A stretch of DNA of 64,000 nucleotides from Sneathiella litorea (GCF_009882915.1 NZ_WTUW01000001.1:186357-250356); one strand, 5' to 3'; positions 25,748 to 36,546 are shown, numbered from the stretch's first letter. Notes: generated by a model from the letters alone, not told the origin. Translations and numbers: made by a program.

Positions 25748-26365
25748 ATGAGTACATATAATTCGAACCTCCCAGATTTTTCTTTTGAAATACAAGAAAC
25801 GGGACGTATTGCGGGCGTCGATGAAGTCGGCCGCGGTCCGTTTGCCGGACCAGTGGTCGCCGCAGCTGTCATTCTTGACCCTGAGAACATTCCGGTCGGC
25901 CTTCAGGATAGCAAGAAAGTCTCTAAAGTCAGGCGCGAAAAACTTTACGACGACATTTATCATGTTGCGACAGTCGGCATCGGTGAAGCGAGCGTTCAGG
26001 AGATTGACAGACTGAATATTCTACAAGCGAGTCTGCTTGCAATGCGCCGGGCTGTCGCGGCCCTTCCGAACAGACCCGATGTTGCCCTTGTCGATGGCAA
26101 TAAAGACCCAAAACTTGGTCTGCCAACACGCCTGATTGTCAAAGGAGATAGCCGTTCACTCTCCATAGCGGCCGCCTCTATAGTGGCAAAAGTGACACGA
26201 GATCGGAAAATGTGTGCCCTCGCAGAAAAATTTCCGCACTATGGATGGGAGAAAAACGCCGGTTATGGAACGGCAGAGCACCGCAAGGGATTGATAGGAT
26301 TTGGCGTCACACCACAACATAGGCGAAGTTTTGCGCCGATCCGCGCCCTTCTCAACCATGATTAA
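25748..26365 (+). CDS. rnhB: Ribonuclease HII
   Basis: 205 residues. The N-terminal AGVDEVGRGPFAGPVVAAAV carries the first acidic residues of the DEDD active site (Asp and Glu in DEVGRG). The third lies in LVDGNKDP near residue 117, and KGDSRSLSIAAASIVAKVTRD is the conserved C-terminal block. The enzyme removes ribonucleotides from DNA and RNA primers. AGAGGT just before the ATG serves as the ribosome-binding site. Confidence 0.97.
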   Translation: MSTYNSNLPDFSFEIQETGRIAGVDEVGRGPFAGPVVAAAVILDPENIPVGLQDSKKVSKVRREKLYDDIYHVATVGIGEASVQEIDRLNILQASLLAMRRAVAALPNRPDVALVDGNKDPKLGLPTRLIVKGDSRSLSIAAASIVAKVTRDRKMCALAEKFPHYGWEKNAGYGTAEHRKGLIGFGVTPQHRRSFAPIRALLNHD

Positions 26366-26390
26366 GCGAAAGTTTAGAATTATTCTCTAA

Positions 26391-27555
<1,165 letters not shown>

Positions 27556-27557
<2 letters not shown>

Positions 27558-27574
27558 GGGGCATTGCGCCCCTT
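27556..27574 (+). other. Stem-loop on the ccrM stop codon
   Basis: AAGGGGC (27556-27562) pairs with GCCCCTT (27568-27574) with a 5-nt loop. It overlaps the TAA stop of ccrM and is followed by purine-rich AAAAAGGAGG, which is the ribosome-binding site of the next gene, not a T-tract. It may attenuate or process the message but is not a standard terminator. Confidence 0.45.
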
Positions 27575-27591
27575 AAAAAGGAGGGGACGCA

Positions 27592-28008
27592 ATGAACAAG
27601 CTTTCTTTAGCCATTATTCTGGGCGGCGCTCTTACCGTCACAATAAGTAATCCAGCATTTTCATACGAAGAATCCCGTTTTCTAGGCATTGACCGGGACG
27701 CGGACGGCGCAATTTCCAAGGCTGAGACCGAAGCTTATCGCGAACGCCTGTTCAAGGAATACGACCTCAATTCCGACGGCAAAGTTGAGTATGAGGAATA
27801 TGTTCAGGCGGAAAACCTGCGCTCTGTCACAGCTCCCTCCTATTCCGAGGTTCCTGTCCCGGATGAATATCGGGAGATGGACACTAATGGAGACACCATT
27901 GTCACATTGGAGGAAATCAAGGCCGCTGGCATTTCGCGGTTCAATACCCTTGACAAAAACATGGATGGTAAAGTGTCGAAAGAAGAATTCGTCAAGCCGG
28001 GCCTTTAA
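27592..28008 (+). CDS. Secreted EF-hand calcium-binding protein
   Basis: 138 residues with a signal peptide (cleavage near residue 24). Four EF-hand loops are seen: DRDADGAISKAE, DLNSDGKVEYEE, DTNGDTIVTLEE and DKNMDGKVSKEE, all with acidic residues at the calcium positions. It probably binds Ca2+ in the periplasm or outside; the partner is unknown. A very strong AAGGAGGGG ribosome-binding site precedes the ATG. It lies 34 bp after ccrM on the same strand and converges with mutY. Confidence 0.9.
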   Translation: MNKLSLAIILGGALTVTISNPAFSYEESRFLGIDRDADGAISKAETEAYRERLFKEYDLNSDGKVEYEEYVQAENLRSVTAPSYSEVPVPDEYREMDTNGDTIVTLEEIKAAGISRFNTLDKNMDGKVSKEEFVKPGL

Positions 28009-28020
28009 AATTCCCCCGCG

Positions 28021-29106
28021 CTACCCTTTCGCCACGGCACGCGCAACTTTGTTCATCAGAGTTGGCAGGGCATAACTGCCAAATTCCTCCGGCTTTACCC
28101 ATTGGCCTCCGGGAAGGATTGTTTCATCTGGTGCCTCTAAAGAGGTGACGACCGGCTGTAATTCAAGATGAAAATGCGTGAACGTATGTCGCACCAAAGA
28201 TTTTTGCGCCGCTTGACCTGCCAATGCCTGAAAATGTGCTGGAAAAAGTCGCATAATTGCCATCTCGATGGATAGCGTCTCCTCTCCCCAATCGGTCGAA
28301 GGGAACTCCATCATTCCGCCAAGCAATCCCTTTTCTTCACGGCGGCGCAACAATACAGCTCCGTCAGACCGCTCTAGCCAGAAAACAACAGCACGCCGCG
28401 TGGGCTTTACTTTTTTGGGAGCCTTAACAGGAAACTGGGCCATATCTCCTGCAGCGAATGCTGCGCAGTGACGAGACACCGGGCACGCTGCGCAATTTGG
28501 CGTGCGCGGTGTGCATATTGTTGCGCCAATATCCATAAGAGCCTGCGCATAGTCCCCGGCACGACGGCGCGGCATAATTTTCGACGCAAATTCTGTTATC
28601 TCTTTCTTGGCGGCAGGAAGCGGCGTCGTTATGCGGTAAAGACGGCTGACAATTCGCTCTATGTTTCCGTCGACGACGACCTCTGGCTTATCAAATGCAA
28701 TCGCCGAGATTGCAGCCGCTGTATAAGGTCCGACGCCGGGGAGCGAGAGAAGGTTGTCCCGATCCTTCGGAAACTGCCCACCGAATTCAATCGATACTGC
28801 GATCGCACATTTATGAAGGTTACGTGCTCGCGCATAATACCCCAGTCCGGCCCAGGCCGTCAGGACATCATCCAGAGATGCCGCAGCCAAAGCATGAACA
28901 GTCGGCCAAAGGTTCAGGAATTTTTCAAAGTAGGGACCAACCGTTACAACCGTTGTCTGCTGCAACATAATCTCGCTTAACCAGACGTGATAGGGATCGG
29001 GCTGCATACCCGGCGGACTTCTCCATGGCAACTTACGGGCATGCGCATCATACCAATTAAGGATCGCAGCGGAAAAAGACTTTTGTGATGAAGCTAGTTG
29101 GACCAT
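28021..29106 (-). CDS. mutY: A/G-specific adenine glycosylase
   Basis: 361 residues. The helix-hairpin-helix and GPD region reads LPGVGPYTAAAISAIAF, with the catalytic Asp in VVDGNIERI. The 4Fe-4S cluster loop CTPRTPNCAACPVSRHC has the Cx6Cx2Cx5C spacing. A MutT-like C-terminal domain (about residues 230-360) recognises 8-oxoG. The enzyme removes adenine mispaired with 8-oxoguanine. It is divergent from the DUF721 gene; the mutY-DUF721-dsbA-smc order is common in alphaproteobacteria. Confidence 0.97.
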   Translation of the reverse strand: MVQLASSQKSFSAAILNWYDAHARKLPWRSPPGMQPDPYHVWLSEIMLQQTTVVTVGPYFEKFLNLWPTVHALAAASLDDVLTAWAGLGYYARARNLHKCAIAVSIEFGGQFPKDRDNLLSLPGVGPYTAAAISAIAFDKPEVVVDGNIERIVSRLYRITTPLPAAKKEITEFASKIMPRRRAGDYAQALMDIGATICTPRTPNCAACPVSRHCAAFAAGDMAQFPVKAPKKVKPTRRAVVFWLERSDGAVLLRRREEKGLLGGMMEFPSTDWGEETLSIEMAIMRLFPAHFQALAGQAAQKSLVRHTFTHFHLELQPVVTSLEAPDETILPGGQWVKPEEFGSYALPTLMNKVARAVAKG

Positions 29107-29188
29107 ATTAACTGTCAGTTATGGCGAAGTTTATGCCCCTAGGCAATGCGAAGTTCCCAAAAACCTTTAGGGAAAGACAAGGAACAAG

Positions 29189-29707
29189 GTGAGACAGACA
29201 AAAGCGAATGCAGGACCCCGCGCAATCGCCAGCCTGATAGGAAAATCCTCAAGGGCGGCCTTGGTCAAGCGCGGGTTTGCACAAGCCGATATCCTGACCC
29301 ATTGGTCCTCCATCGTTGGCCCAAACCTTGCCAATTTCTCAAGCCCGGAAAAGCTTAGTTATTCACGGCAAAGCAACAAGGATGCAACTCTTCGTATCCG
29401 CGTTGCACCTGGGTGGGCGCCGGAATTCCAGCATTTTGAGCCTTTGCTTATTGAACGAATCAACAGCTTCTTTGGATACCGGGCGGTTTCACGCCTGCAA
29501 TTGTTTCAGGCCCCCGTACAAAAATCCAAAACCAAGAAATCCGAACCTCCCCGCCCCCTCACAGAACAAGAGAAGGATTGGATCACAAAAGTCCTAGTTG
29601 ATGTTTCCGAACCGGCACTGAAGAAGCGCCTTGAAGGTGTAGCCACCTCTATGCTGAATGCTCGAAACAAGACACAAAAGCGTGATGACCCGGATGAGGC
29701 CGATTAA
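29189..29707 (+). CDS. DUF721 (DciA-like) domain protein
   Basis: 172 residues from a GTG with AAGGA at good spacing. The N-terminal half carries the DUF721 pattern: LVKRGFAQADILTHWSSIVGPNLANFSSPEKL, then ATLRIRVAPGWAPEFQHFEPLLIERIN. Some DUF721 proteins are DciA, which helps load the DnaB helicase; this link is inferred by family only. It leads a likely operon with the DsbA-like gene and smc. Confidence 0.85.
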   Translation: MRQTKANAGPRAIASLIGKSSRAALVKRGFAQADILTHWSSIVGPNLANFSSPEKLSYSRQSNKDATLRIRVAPGWAPEFQHFEPLLIERINSFFGYRAVSRLQLFQAPVQKSKTKKSEPPRPLTEQEKDWITKVLVDVSEPALKKRLEGVATSMLNARNKTQKRDDPDEAD

Positions 29708-29774
29708 CCTCTATAAAATATTTATTTCCCTATTATGTTGTGATTGATCGCAGGAATCGTTTGAGGATTAAAGA

Positions 29775-30449
29775 ATGAAAAGTTATACTGGCACCACATG
29801 TAGTAGGAAAGATAGCAAATTGACTATATCTCGGCGACATTTTGTAGCATTAGGAAGCACCCTGCCCCTCGCAGCAGCCGCTGCCACAGGAATATTTGCG
29901 CCGAGCGCGGCCCATGCCGCGAAGCCGCAGATTTTGCAAAGCGACCGTATCCTTGGTTTTCCAACGGCACCTGCGACTATTATTGAATATGCATCTCTGA
30001 CTTGCGGCCATTGCGCGAACTTCCATAAATATACCTTTGGCGATCTGAAAAAGAACTACATCGATACGGGTAAGGTGAAATTCGTTTACCGCCATTTCCC
30101 GCTGGACCGATTTGCTTTCATTGCAGCTATCCTCGCGGAATGTGCCGGTGATGACAGTAAGTTTTTCTCAATGGTCGACGTTCTTTTTGAACAACAGGGT
30201 AACTGGACACGACAGGCAGATCCGGCCCTCGCGCTTATTGAGCTTGGTGAACAAAATGGCGTGGCCCTCGAAGAATTTGTGAATTGTCTCACCGATCAGG
30301 AGATGGTGGATGCGATTGCGTCCGAGAGTTTGATTGGATCATCCCAATTTGGTGTCGATTCGACGCCGACTTTATTTATTCAGGGGGATAAATACGAGCG
30401 CGATAGAAGTTTCCAGGCGCTGGACATCTACCTGAAGACATTGACGTAG
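29775..30449 (+). CDS. DsbA-family thiol-disulfide oxidoreductase with Tat-type signal
   Basis: 224 residues. The N-terminus has a twin-arginine motif (SRRHFVALG, Arg20-Arg21) followed by a hydrophobic stretch ending AAHA near residue 48, pointing to Tat export. The thioredoxin-fold active site is C77-G-H-C80, in the DsbA/DsbG group, with a cis-Pro loop DSTPTLFIQG near residue 196. It likely oxidises or shuffles disulfides in the periplasm. It sits between the DUF721 gene and smc, 22 bp before smc. Confidence 0.92.
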   Translation: MKSYTGTTCSRKDSKLTISRRHFVALGSTLPLAAAAATGIFAPSAAHAAKPQILQSDRILGFPTAPATIIEYASLTCGHCANFHKYTFGDLKKNYIDTGKVKFVYRHFPLDRFAFIAAILAECAGDDSKFFSMVDVLFEQQGNWTRQADPALALIELGEQNGVALEEFVNCLTDQEMVDAIASESLIGSSQFGVDSTPTLFIQGDKYERDRSFQALDIYLKTLT

Positions 30450-30471
30450 AGTATAAAGTAATGGAGAGGCT

Positions 30472-33400
30472 GTGAAGTTTTCGCATTTACGACTGTCGGG
30501 GTTTAAATCATTCGTTGAACCGACGGAACTCCTGATAAAGGACGGCCTCACAGGGATTGTTGGTCCAAATGGCTGTGGTAAATCGAATCTTGTCGAAGCC
30601 CTGACTTGGGTGATGGGCGAAACTTCGGCGCGTAATCTACGCGGCGGCGCCATGGATGATGTGATCTTTGCGGGCACCACCTCGCGTTCAGCGCGAAATG
30701 CGGCGGAAGTCACACTCGGTCTTGATAATAAGGAACGAACGGCCCCGGCATCTTATAATGAGTCCTCTGAACTTGACGTCACACGCCGTATACGACGTGA
30801 AGCAGGATCAGATTACCGGATCAATGGCAAGGTGGCCCGGGCCCGTGACGTCCAGCTTCTATTCGCGGACCTCGCGACCGGGGCCCATTCCACGGCAATC
30901 GTCAGTCAGGGACGGGTTGGTGCACTGATTAATGCCAAGCCAAAGGAACGTCGGCATCTGCTTGAAGAAGCCGCCGGGATTTCTGGACTGCATTCCCGAC
31001 GCCATGAGGCCGAGCTCCGCCTGAACTCTGCGGAAACCAACCTGGAGCGTGTCGATGATGTTATTGAACAGCTCGAAGTACAACTCGGTAATCTGAAAAG
31101 ACAGGCCCGACAGGCGAACCGCTATCGCAATATCTCCGGCCATATTCGCAAGACAGAAGCTTTACTATTTTTCCGTAAGCATCAGCAGGCTCAGGAAAAG
31201 GCGGCAGAGGCGCGCCAGAAGTATGAACAGGCTGTCATGGCGGTTAATGAGCTGACTCGTCAGGCGGCATCTGCCGAATCAGCAACCTTGCGAGCCAACG
31301 AAGCATTGAAACCATTGCGTGATGCCGAGGCTGCCGCTGCCTCAGCTGCCCATCGCCTGACCGTTGCCCGCGAAAACCTGGACGCAGAAGAAGAACGAGC
31401 TAAGCGGACCAAAAAGCAGCTTGAGGATCGTAAAAACCAGATATCAAACGATATGATCCGCGAAAAGGACCTTGAAAAGGATTCGGCAGAAGCGATTACA
31501 CGCCTTGAAGCAGAGAAAGCTACATTAAAGGAAGAAGCCGACAACGCGGGTCCACTTGCAGAAGCCCTTCTCGGAAAGGTCAATGAAAGGGCGTCCGCAC
31601 TTCAGGATATGCAAAGCGCCTTTGACCAGAAGACAGAGACCGTTGCCGCAGAACTCGCGGAGCGAAATAGTCTGGTACAGCAAATAGAAACCGCGACAGC
31701 GCAACTTCAGAAAATAAAATCAAGGCTCATAGATCTTGAAAGAGAAAAAGCCTCACTGGAAGAAAAAATTGGGTCTGATGACGACGCAGGAACTTCTACC
31801 TCTTTGCAGGACAACATCGCAGCGCTTAATGATTTAAACACGGCATGCGATGAAGCGGAAATACAACGACAGGCCGCTGACGAAGCCGAGCGGGAAGCGA
31901 GAGATAAAGTTAAGCTGGCGGAACATGACGTCACTGCGCTTGAAGCTGAAGAACGCGCTCTGTCGCACCTTCTGGAAAGCACCGACGATGGGGAATGGCG
32001 CGGCATAATAGAGGAACTGACCGTCGCAAAGGGGTATGAAATCGCTCTGGGTGCGGCGCTGGGTGATGAGTTGGAGGCCCCTGCTGATGACGCGGCTGCG
32101 GCCTATTGGCAAACATTGGAAGGATTGGCTGTATCCCAAGTCTTCAATGGCGAGGTAAAAACACTCAATCAATTCGTAAAAGGACACACTGCCCTCCAGG
32201 CTCGTCTTTCGCAAATTGCCATTGTTGATGCGAATGAGGGCCCGGGGTTACAGCGCCAATTGAAGCCCGGCCAACGATTGGTCAGCCTTGAAGGTGACCT
32301 TTGGCGGTGGGACGGCTTTACCCGCAAAGCCGGCGCCAAAACTGCCGCCGCCGCCCGCCTTGAACAAAGAAACCGCCTTGTAGAAATAGAGAAAGATCTT
32401 GTTTCCAAACGCGCTGTTCTTGCAAACACAACAAACGACCTGAATAGCTGCTCTGAGTTGCTCGGCAGGGCCACGGAAAAAGTTAAGGAACTCCGTCGTC
32501 GCCACCGTGAGCAGGAACAGGAACTTTCCAAGCTTCGGGCGGTCCATGCGGAGGAAATAAGAGAGAACGCCGCGCGGCAATCACGGCTTGCGTCCCTAAA
32601 GGAAAACATAACCGAGCTAACCACGGAGCGAGAATCGCTCGATGAAAACCTCGCAGGAAAACAGCGAACACTCAATCAACTGCCCGATATGGACGGAAGT
32701 AAGACTGAAGTTGAGACGCTTCGGACCGAACTCCATGAAAAGCGGGACGAACTTGCCGTTCTTAGAAGCGAATCAGATCGCGTAACCCGGGAAGCAGCCT
32801 CCCGCCGCGATCGACTGACGGCCATAGATAAAGAAATCCTGAGCTGGATAGACCGCAATAAAAATATGGCTGCCCATTTTGTACAGTTGGAAATGCGGTT
32901 TAAGGACACAGCGCACGAGCTTACCGAAATTGAGAACAAACCGGAAGAAATTGCGGCTAAACGCAACAACCTGATGGATGAAATTGCCCTCGCCGAAGGA
33001 CGGCGAAACAATGCACGCGATAAACTGGCCGAGGCCGAATCGATCCTGATGGAATGTGATGCTGCGCTTAAAAAGTGTCAGGATGCGCTTGCCACCTGCC
33101 GTGAAGAACGGGTGCGGCACCAGGCTGATGTCGAACATATGACGGAGGTGCTGAAAGGACTCGCTGAACAAATCCGCGAGAAACTTGAATGTACACCGGA
33201 GCAGATCAAAACCGCGGGCGGCATTGAAGAAGACGAACAAATTCCATCGGTTGAGGAGAGTGAACGCAAGCTGGAGAGGCTGAAGCGGGAACGTGATAAC
33301 ATGGGCCCGGTCAATCTTCGCGCGGAATTAGAGGCGGAGGAAGTTGAAGAACAATTATCGACGCTGACCACAGAACGTGAGGACCTTCTTGCGGCCATCG

Positions 33401-33930
33401 CCCGTCTCCGTCAGGGTATTTCTGGATTAAATCGGGAGGGTCGGGAACGATTGCTTGCCGCCTTTACCAAGGTTGACGAGCACTTCCAGCATCTTTTTAA
33501 ACAGGTATTTGGTGGTGGTCAGGCGCATCTCACGTTAACCGAATCTGATGACCCGTTGGCGGCAGGTCTGGAAATTATGGCGAGCCCACCCGGTAAGAAG
33601 CTTCAGTTAATGTCCTTACTTTCTGGTGGGGAACAGGCATTAACCGCGGTCGCGCTTCTGTTCGCTGTATTCCTGACCAACCCCGCACCAATCTGCGTCC
33701 TTGACGAAGTGGATGCTCCGCTTGATGATGTCAACGTGGAGCGTCTTTGCCATCTTTTAGATAGTATTGCCCAAAACTCCGACACGCGGTTTCTGGTGGT
33801 AACCCATCATCCGATCACGATGGCCCGCATGGATCGACTGTTCGGCGTCACCATGGCAGAGAGGGGAATTTCACAACTTGTTTCCGTCGATCTGGAGCAA
33901 GCCAAGGAGATTACTGAAAACGCCGCCTAA
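30472..33930 (+). CDS. smc: Chromosome segregation protein SMC
   Basis: 1152 residues from a GTG with GGAGAGG before it. Walker A GPNGCGKSNL is at residues 31-40. Long coiled coils span about 170-480 and 640-1000. Between them lies a glycine-rich hinge region (about 500-630). The C-terminal head has the LLSGGEQALTAVALLFAVF signature near 1047 and Walker B ICVLDEVDAPLDD near 1075. It is the ATPase of the condensin-like complex that organises and segregates the chromosome; ScpA and ScpB genes are not in this window. Confidence 0.97.
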   Translation: MKFSHLRLSGFKSFVEPTELLIKDGLTGIVGPNGCGKSNLVEALTWVMGETSARNLRGGAMDDVIFAGTTSRSARNAAEVTLGLDNKERTAPASYNESSELDVTRRIRREAGSDYRINGKVARARDVQLLFADLATGAHSTAIVSQGRVGALINAKPKERRHLLEEAAGISGLHSRRHEAELRLNSAETNLERVDDVIEQLEVQLGNLKRQARQANRYRNISGHIRKTEALLFFRKHQQAQEKAAEARQKYEQAVMAVNELTRQAASAESATLRANEALKPLRDAEAAAASAAHRLTVARENLDAEEERAKRTKKQLEDRKNQISNDMIREKDLEKDSAEAITRLEAEKATLKEEADNAGPLAEALLGKVNERASALQDMQSAFDQKTETVAAELAERNSLVQQIETATAQLQKIKSRLIDLEREKASLEEKIGSDDDAGTSTSLQDNIAALNDLNTACDEAEIQRQAADEAEREARDKVKLAEHDVTALEAEERALSHLLESTDDGEWRGIIEELTVAKGYEIALGAALGDELEAPADDAAAAYWQTLEGLAVSQVFNGEVKTLNQFVKGHTALQARLSQIAIVDANEGPGLQRQLKPGQRLVSLEGDLWRWDGFTRKAGAKTAAAARLEQRNRLVEIEKDLVSKRAVLANTTNDLNSCSELLGRATEKVKELRRRHREQEQELSKLRAVHAEEIRENAARQSRLASLKENITELTTERESLDENLAGKQRTLNQLPDMDGSKTEVETLRTELHEKRDELAVLRSESDRVTREAASRRDRLTAIDKEILSWIDRNKNMAAHFVQLEMRFKDTAHELTEIENKPEEIAAKRNNLMDEIALAEGRRNNARDKLAEAESILMECDAALKKCQDALATCREERVRHQADVEHMTEVLKGLAEQIREKLECTPEQIKTAGGIEEDEQIPSVEESERKLERLKRERDNMGPVNLRAELEAEEVEEQLSTLTTEREDLLAAIARLRQGISGLNREGRERLLAAFTKVDEHFQHLFKQVFGGGQAHLTLTESDDPLAAGLEIMASPPGKKLQLMSLLSGGEQALTAVALLFAVFLTNPAPICVLDEVDAPLDDVNVERLCHLLDSIAQNSDTRFLVVTHHPITMARMDRLFGVTMAERGISQLVSVDLEQAKEITENAA

Positions 33931-33956
33931 GGGCGCGCGCCCTGCTCTTTTGAGCA
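33931..33956 (+). other. Palindrome and stem-loop after smc
   Basis: GGGCGCGCGCCC (33931-33942) is a perfect palindrome directly after the smc stop, and TGCTC-TTTT-GAGCA (33943-33956) is a small hairpin next to it. There is no T-tract downstream, so it is at best a weak or factor-assisted terminator. Confidence 0.4.
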
Positions 33957-34004
33957 GTCGTGATAAACATTCATGAATGTGGCGAAAAAGCCGCTTGTAG
34001 GGTC

Positions 34005-34033
34005 TTGACACTCAGGGGGGCAGACCGTATGTT
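34005..34033 (+). promoter_or_regulatory. sigma70 promoter of the F0 ATP synthase operon
   Basis: Consensus TTGACA (34005-34010), a 17-bp spacer and TATGTT (34028-34033) lie 60 bp upstream of atpI. This is one of the best-matching promoters in the window, as expected for a highly expressed operon. Confidence 0.75.
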
Positions 34034-34091
34034 TCCCGCGCTTTCAATGGGGGTTCATGGGTAGCGTTTTGCTTTCCATCCGGAGACATGA

Positions 34092-34409
34092 ATGAATAAG
34101 CCTAAACCTCCCTCGAAAGAAGAATTTAGAGCTCGGCTTGAAAAGGCGCAGCAGAAGCAGGAACAAGCCTCCTGGAAACGCAGCGACTTGAAAGTGGAGA
34201 AAAACAGTTCTGCCGGCAGGGCATGGCGATTATCTGTTGAGATGGTTGCTGCATTGCTGGTTTGTGGCTGGTTTGGCTGGTTGCTCGACAAATGGTTGGA
34301 CACAAAGCCTTGGTTGATGCTGGTATTTTTAATTGTCGGTGCCGTTGTTGGTCTATACAACGTTATAAAAGTCGGCAGTCGAATGAATAACGGCGAGTTT
34401 GAGGAATAG
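34092..34409 (+). CDS. atpI: ATP synthase protein I
   Basis: 105 residues with a basic, charged N-terminal half and two transmembrane helices (about residues 48-65 and 72-92), containing GWFGWLLDKWLDTKPWLML, which is typical of AtpI/AtpQ-type proteins. AtpI helps assemble the c-ring. It is the first gene of the atpI-atpB-atpE-b'-b operon, separated from the F1 genes as is usual in alphaproteobacteria. Confidence 0.92.
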   Translation: MNKPKPPSKEEFRARLEKAQQKQEQASWKRSDLKVEKNSSAGRAWRLSVEMVAALLVCGWFGWLLDKWLDTKPWLMLVFLIVGAVVGLYNVIKVGSRMNNGEFEE

Positions 34410-34472
34410 GCGTCCGACGGATCTGTTGGATGCCTTGGAACAAGTTGAAACAGTAACGACGGGAACAGCATC

Positions 34473-35210
34473 GTGGCGTCAGAACATAGCCCTCTTGCAC
34501 AATTCGAGATCAAGCGCTTGGTGGAATGGAACGTTGGTGGTCTCGATGTCTCCTTTACCAATGCTTCGCTGTTCATGGTCATCGCGATCGCCGCAATCAC
34601 CTTGTTCCTGACATGGAGCATGCGCGGACGGGCCCTGGTGCCGGGACGCATGCAGTCAATGGCTGAAATCAGCTATGAATTCATCGCCAATATGGTCAAG
34701 GACAATGTGGGTTCAGAAGGACGCAAGTATTTCCCGTTCATCTTTACTCTGTTCATGTTTGTATTGTTCTGTAACCTGCTCGGGATGATCCCCTATACCT
34801 TCACGGTCACCAGCCAGATCATTGTTACCTTCGCTTTGGCGGCGCTTGTATTTGTCGGCGTGACTCTTATCGGTATTTTCAAGCACGGCTTCAAGTTCCT
34901 GACCTTTTTTGTACCTAGTGGCGTGCCCGCTGTGCTCTTGGTTATTCTGGTACCGATTGAGGTTATCTCTTATTTCGTTCGCCCCATCAGCCTCTCTGTT
35001 CGTCTGTTCGCCAATATGTTGGCCGGGCATACGCTGCTGAAAGTGTTTGGCGGATTTGTTGTCAGCCTCGGGATTTTTCTCGGTTGGCTCCCCTTAGGGT
35101 TTATTGTTGTTCTGACAGGCTTGGAATTCCTGGTCGCATTCTTGCAGGCCTATGTGTTTGCCATCCTGTCATGCCTCTATCTTAACGATGCGCTTCACCT
35201 GCATCATTGA
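34473..35210 (+). CDS. atpB: F0F1 ATP synthase subunit a
   Basis: 245 residues from a GTG start. It is a polytopic membrane protein with the essential Arg in SLSVRLFANMLAGHTLLKVF near residues 171-186 and the conserved C-terminal helix ..QAYVFAILSCLYLNDA. It forms the proton half-channels beside the c-ring. Confidence 0.97.
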   Translation: MASEHSPLAQFEIKRLVEWNVGGLDVSFTNASLFMVIAIAAITLFLTWSMRGRALVPGRMQSMAEISYEFIANMVKDNVGSEGRKYFPFIFTLFMFVLFCNLLGMIPYTFTVTSQIIVTFALAALVFVGVTLIGIFKHGFKFLTFFVPSGVPAVLLVILVPIEVISYFVRPISLSVRLFANMLAGHTLLKVFGGFVVSLGIFLGWLPLGFIVVLTGLEFLVAFLQAYVFAILSCLYLNDALHLHH

Positions 35211-35262
35211 GTATAAGTTAATCTTCAACATTGGTTGTTCTTGATTTAGAAGGAAGAATATT

Positions 35263-35487
35263 ATGGAATTAGAAGCCGCAAAGATGATTGGTGCTGGCCT
35301 TGCGACTATCGCACTTGCAGGTGTTGGTGTGGGTATCGGAAATATCTTTGGATCATACGTTTCTGGCTCTCTGCGCAATCCGGCTGCTGCTCCGAAAGTT
35401 TTCGGTAACGTGTTGCTCGGCTTTGCCCTGACAGAAGCTGTTGCGCTGTTCGCGCTGGTTATCGCATTCCTGATCCTGTTCGGTTAA
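35263..35487 (+). CDS. atpE: F0F1 ATP synthase subunit c
   Basis: 74 residues, a two-helix hairpin. The glycine-rich first helix ([20 protein letters not shown]), the polar loop SGSLRNPAA, and the second helix with the proton-carrying Glu ([16 protein letters not shown]) are all present. An AGAAGGAAG ribosome-binding site supports high expression. Confidence 0.98.
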   Translation: MELEAAKMIGAGLATIALAGVGVGIGNIFGSYVSGSLRNPAAAPKVFGNVLLGFALTEAVALFALVIAFLILFG

Positions 35488-35543
35488 TCAACCTTTCTCA
35501 CTTTTGAGATTTTAGGTCGATAGGATTGGATTAAGGAGCCGGT

Positions 35544-36035
35544 ATGCCGCAACTTAATATTGCAGACTTCCCGCCGCAGCTTGTATGGCTCGCGATTTCG
35601 TTTGTCGTTCTTTACTTTTTGATGGCGAAGGTCGCGATTCCCGGTATTTCAGATGTTCTGGAAAATCGGCAGAACCGTATATCTTCGGATTTGGAAGAGG
35701 CAAAACGGCTTAGTGAAGAAGCGGACAAGGCGAAGGCAGATTATGAAGAAGCTCTCGCTGAAGCACGCAGCAAAGCTCATGGTATAGTCTCTGAATTGAA
35801 GGCTTCCATGACCAAGGAACAGGACGCCAGCAAGGCTGAACTGGACGCAAAGCTGGCGAAGAAGGCAAAAGCTGCCGAAACCAGCATTCGTGAAGCCAAG
35901 GAAACAGCTCTGAGCCATGTGCGCGAAATTGCGGGGGATACCGCGAAATCGGCAGTGGCCAAGCTTGTTGCCATCGATGTTTCCGAGAAAGACGTGGAAG
36001 CAGCAGTTGCTTCCAGCATGAAGGGAGACGCCTGA
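35544..36035 (+). CDS. atpF2: F0F1 ATP synthase subunit b'
   Basis: 163 residues: one N-terminal membrane helix (LVWLAISFVVLYFLMAKVAI) followed by a long charged coiled coil. It pairs with subunit b as the peripheral stalk, a feature of photosynthetic bacteria and alphaproteobacteria. The atpF start overlaps its stop codon. Confidence 0.95.
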   Translation: MPQLNIADFPPQLVWLAISFVVLYFLMAKVAIPGISDVLENRQNRISSDLEEAKRLSEEADKAKADYEEALAEARSKAHGIVSELKASMTKEQDASKAELDAKLAKKAKAAETSIREAKETALSHVREIAGDTAKSAVAKLVAIDVSEKDVEAAVASSMKGDA

Positions 36036-36520
36036 TGCTACATGATCCTACCTTTTGGGTTGCTGTTGCCTTTGTGGGTTTCCTTGGTGTCCTTGTCTAT
36101 TTCAAGGTACCGCCGCTCATTGCCAAGCAACTAGACGCTCGTGCGGATAAGATCCATGCAGAGCTAGAGGAAGCCAAGAAGCTTCGTGAAGACGCACAAT
36201 CACTCTTCGCGGACTATCAGCGGCGTCAGCACGATGCTCTACAAACAGCGGAAGACATCGTTGCCCGAGCCAAGGAAGATGCAGAAATCCTCCGCAAGGA
36301 AAGCATTAAGGAGCTTGAAGCGACCTTGATGCGGCGTCAGGAGCTTGCAGAAATCAAGATCCGGCAGGCTGAGGAAAAAGCTATTGCGGAAGTTCAGGGT
36401 ATCGCAGTTGATGTGGCAATCGCCGCCGCAACAAAGCTAATGCAGGATGGACTGAAAAAAGATAAGGCAGACGCCTTGATTGATCAGTCTATTAAAAGTT
36501 TGGAAACACAGCTCAACTAG
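36035..36520 (+). CDS. atpF: F0F1 ATP synthase subunit b
   Basis: 161 residues with an N-terminal membrane helix (TFWVAVAFVGFLGVLVYF) and a charged coiled-coil stalk (KLREDAQSLFADYQRRQ). It is the second peripheral stalk subunit. Last gene of the operon, followed by a clear terminator; no F1 genes follow. Confidence 0.96.
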   Translation: MLHDPTFWVAVAFVGFLGVLVYFKVPPLIAKQLDARADKIHAELEEAKKLREDAQSLFADYQRRQHDALQTAEDIVARAKEDAEILRKESIKELEATLMRRQELAEIKIRQAEEKAIAEVQGIAVDVAIAAATKLMQDGLKKDKADALIDQSIKSLETQLN

Positions 36521-36546
36521 AGCTTATGTCCACGACTAGAACAAAG

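Noticed and set aside
30472-33930. Defence-type SMC-like ATPase system (for example a Wadjet-like set)
   Set aside because: The head, signature and hinge layout is that of housekeeping SMC, and it sits in the conserved mutY-DUF721-dsbA-smc order without Jet-type partners.
33931-33956. Rho-independent terminator after smc
   Set aside because: A palindrome and hairpin are present but without any T-tract; listed only as a stem-loop.
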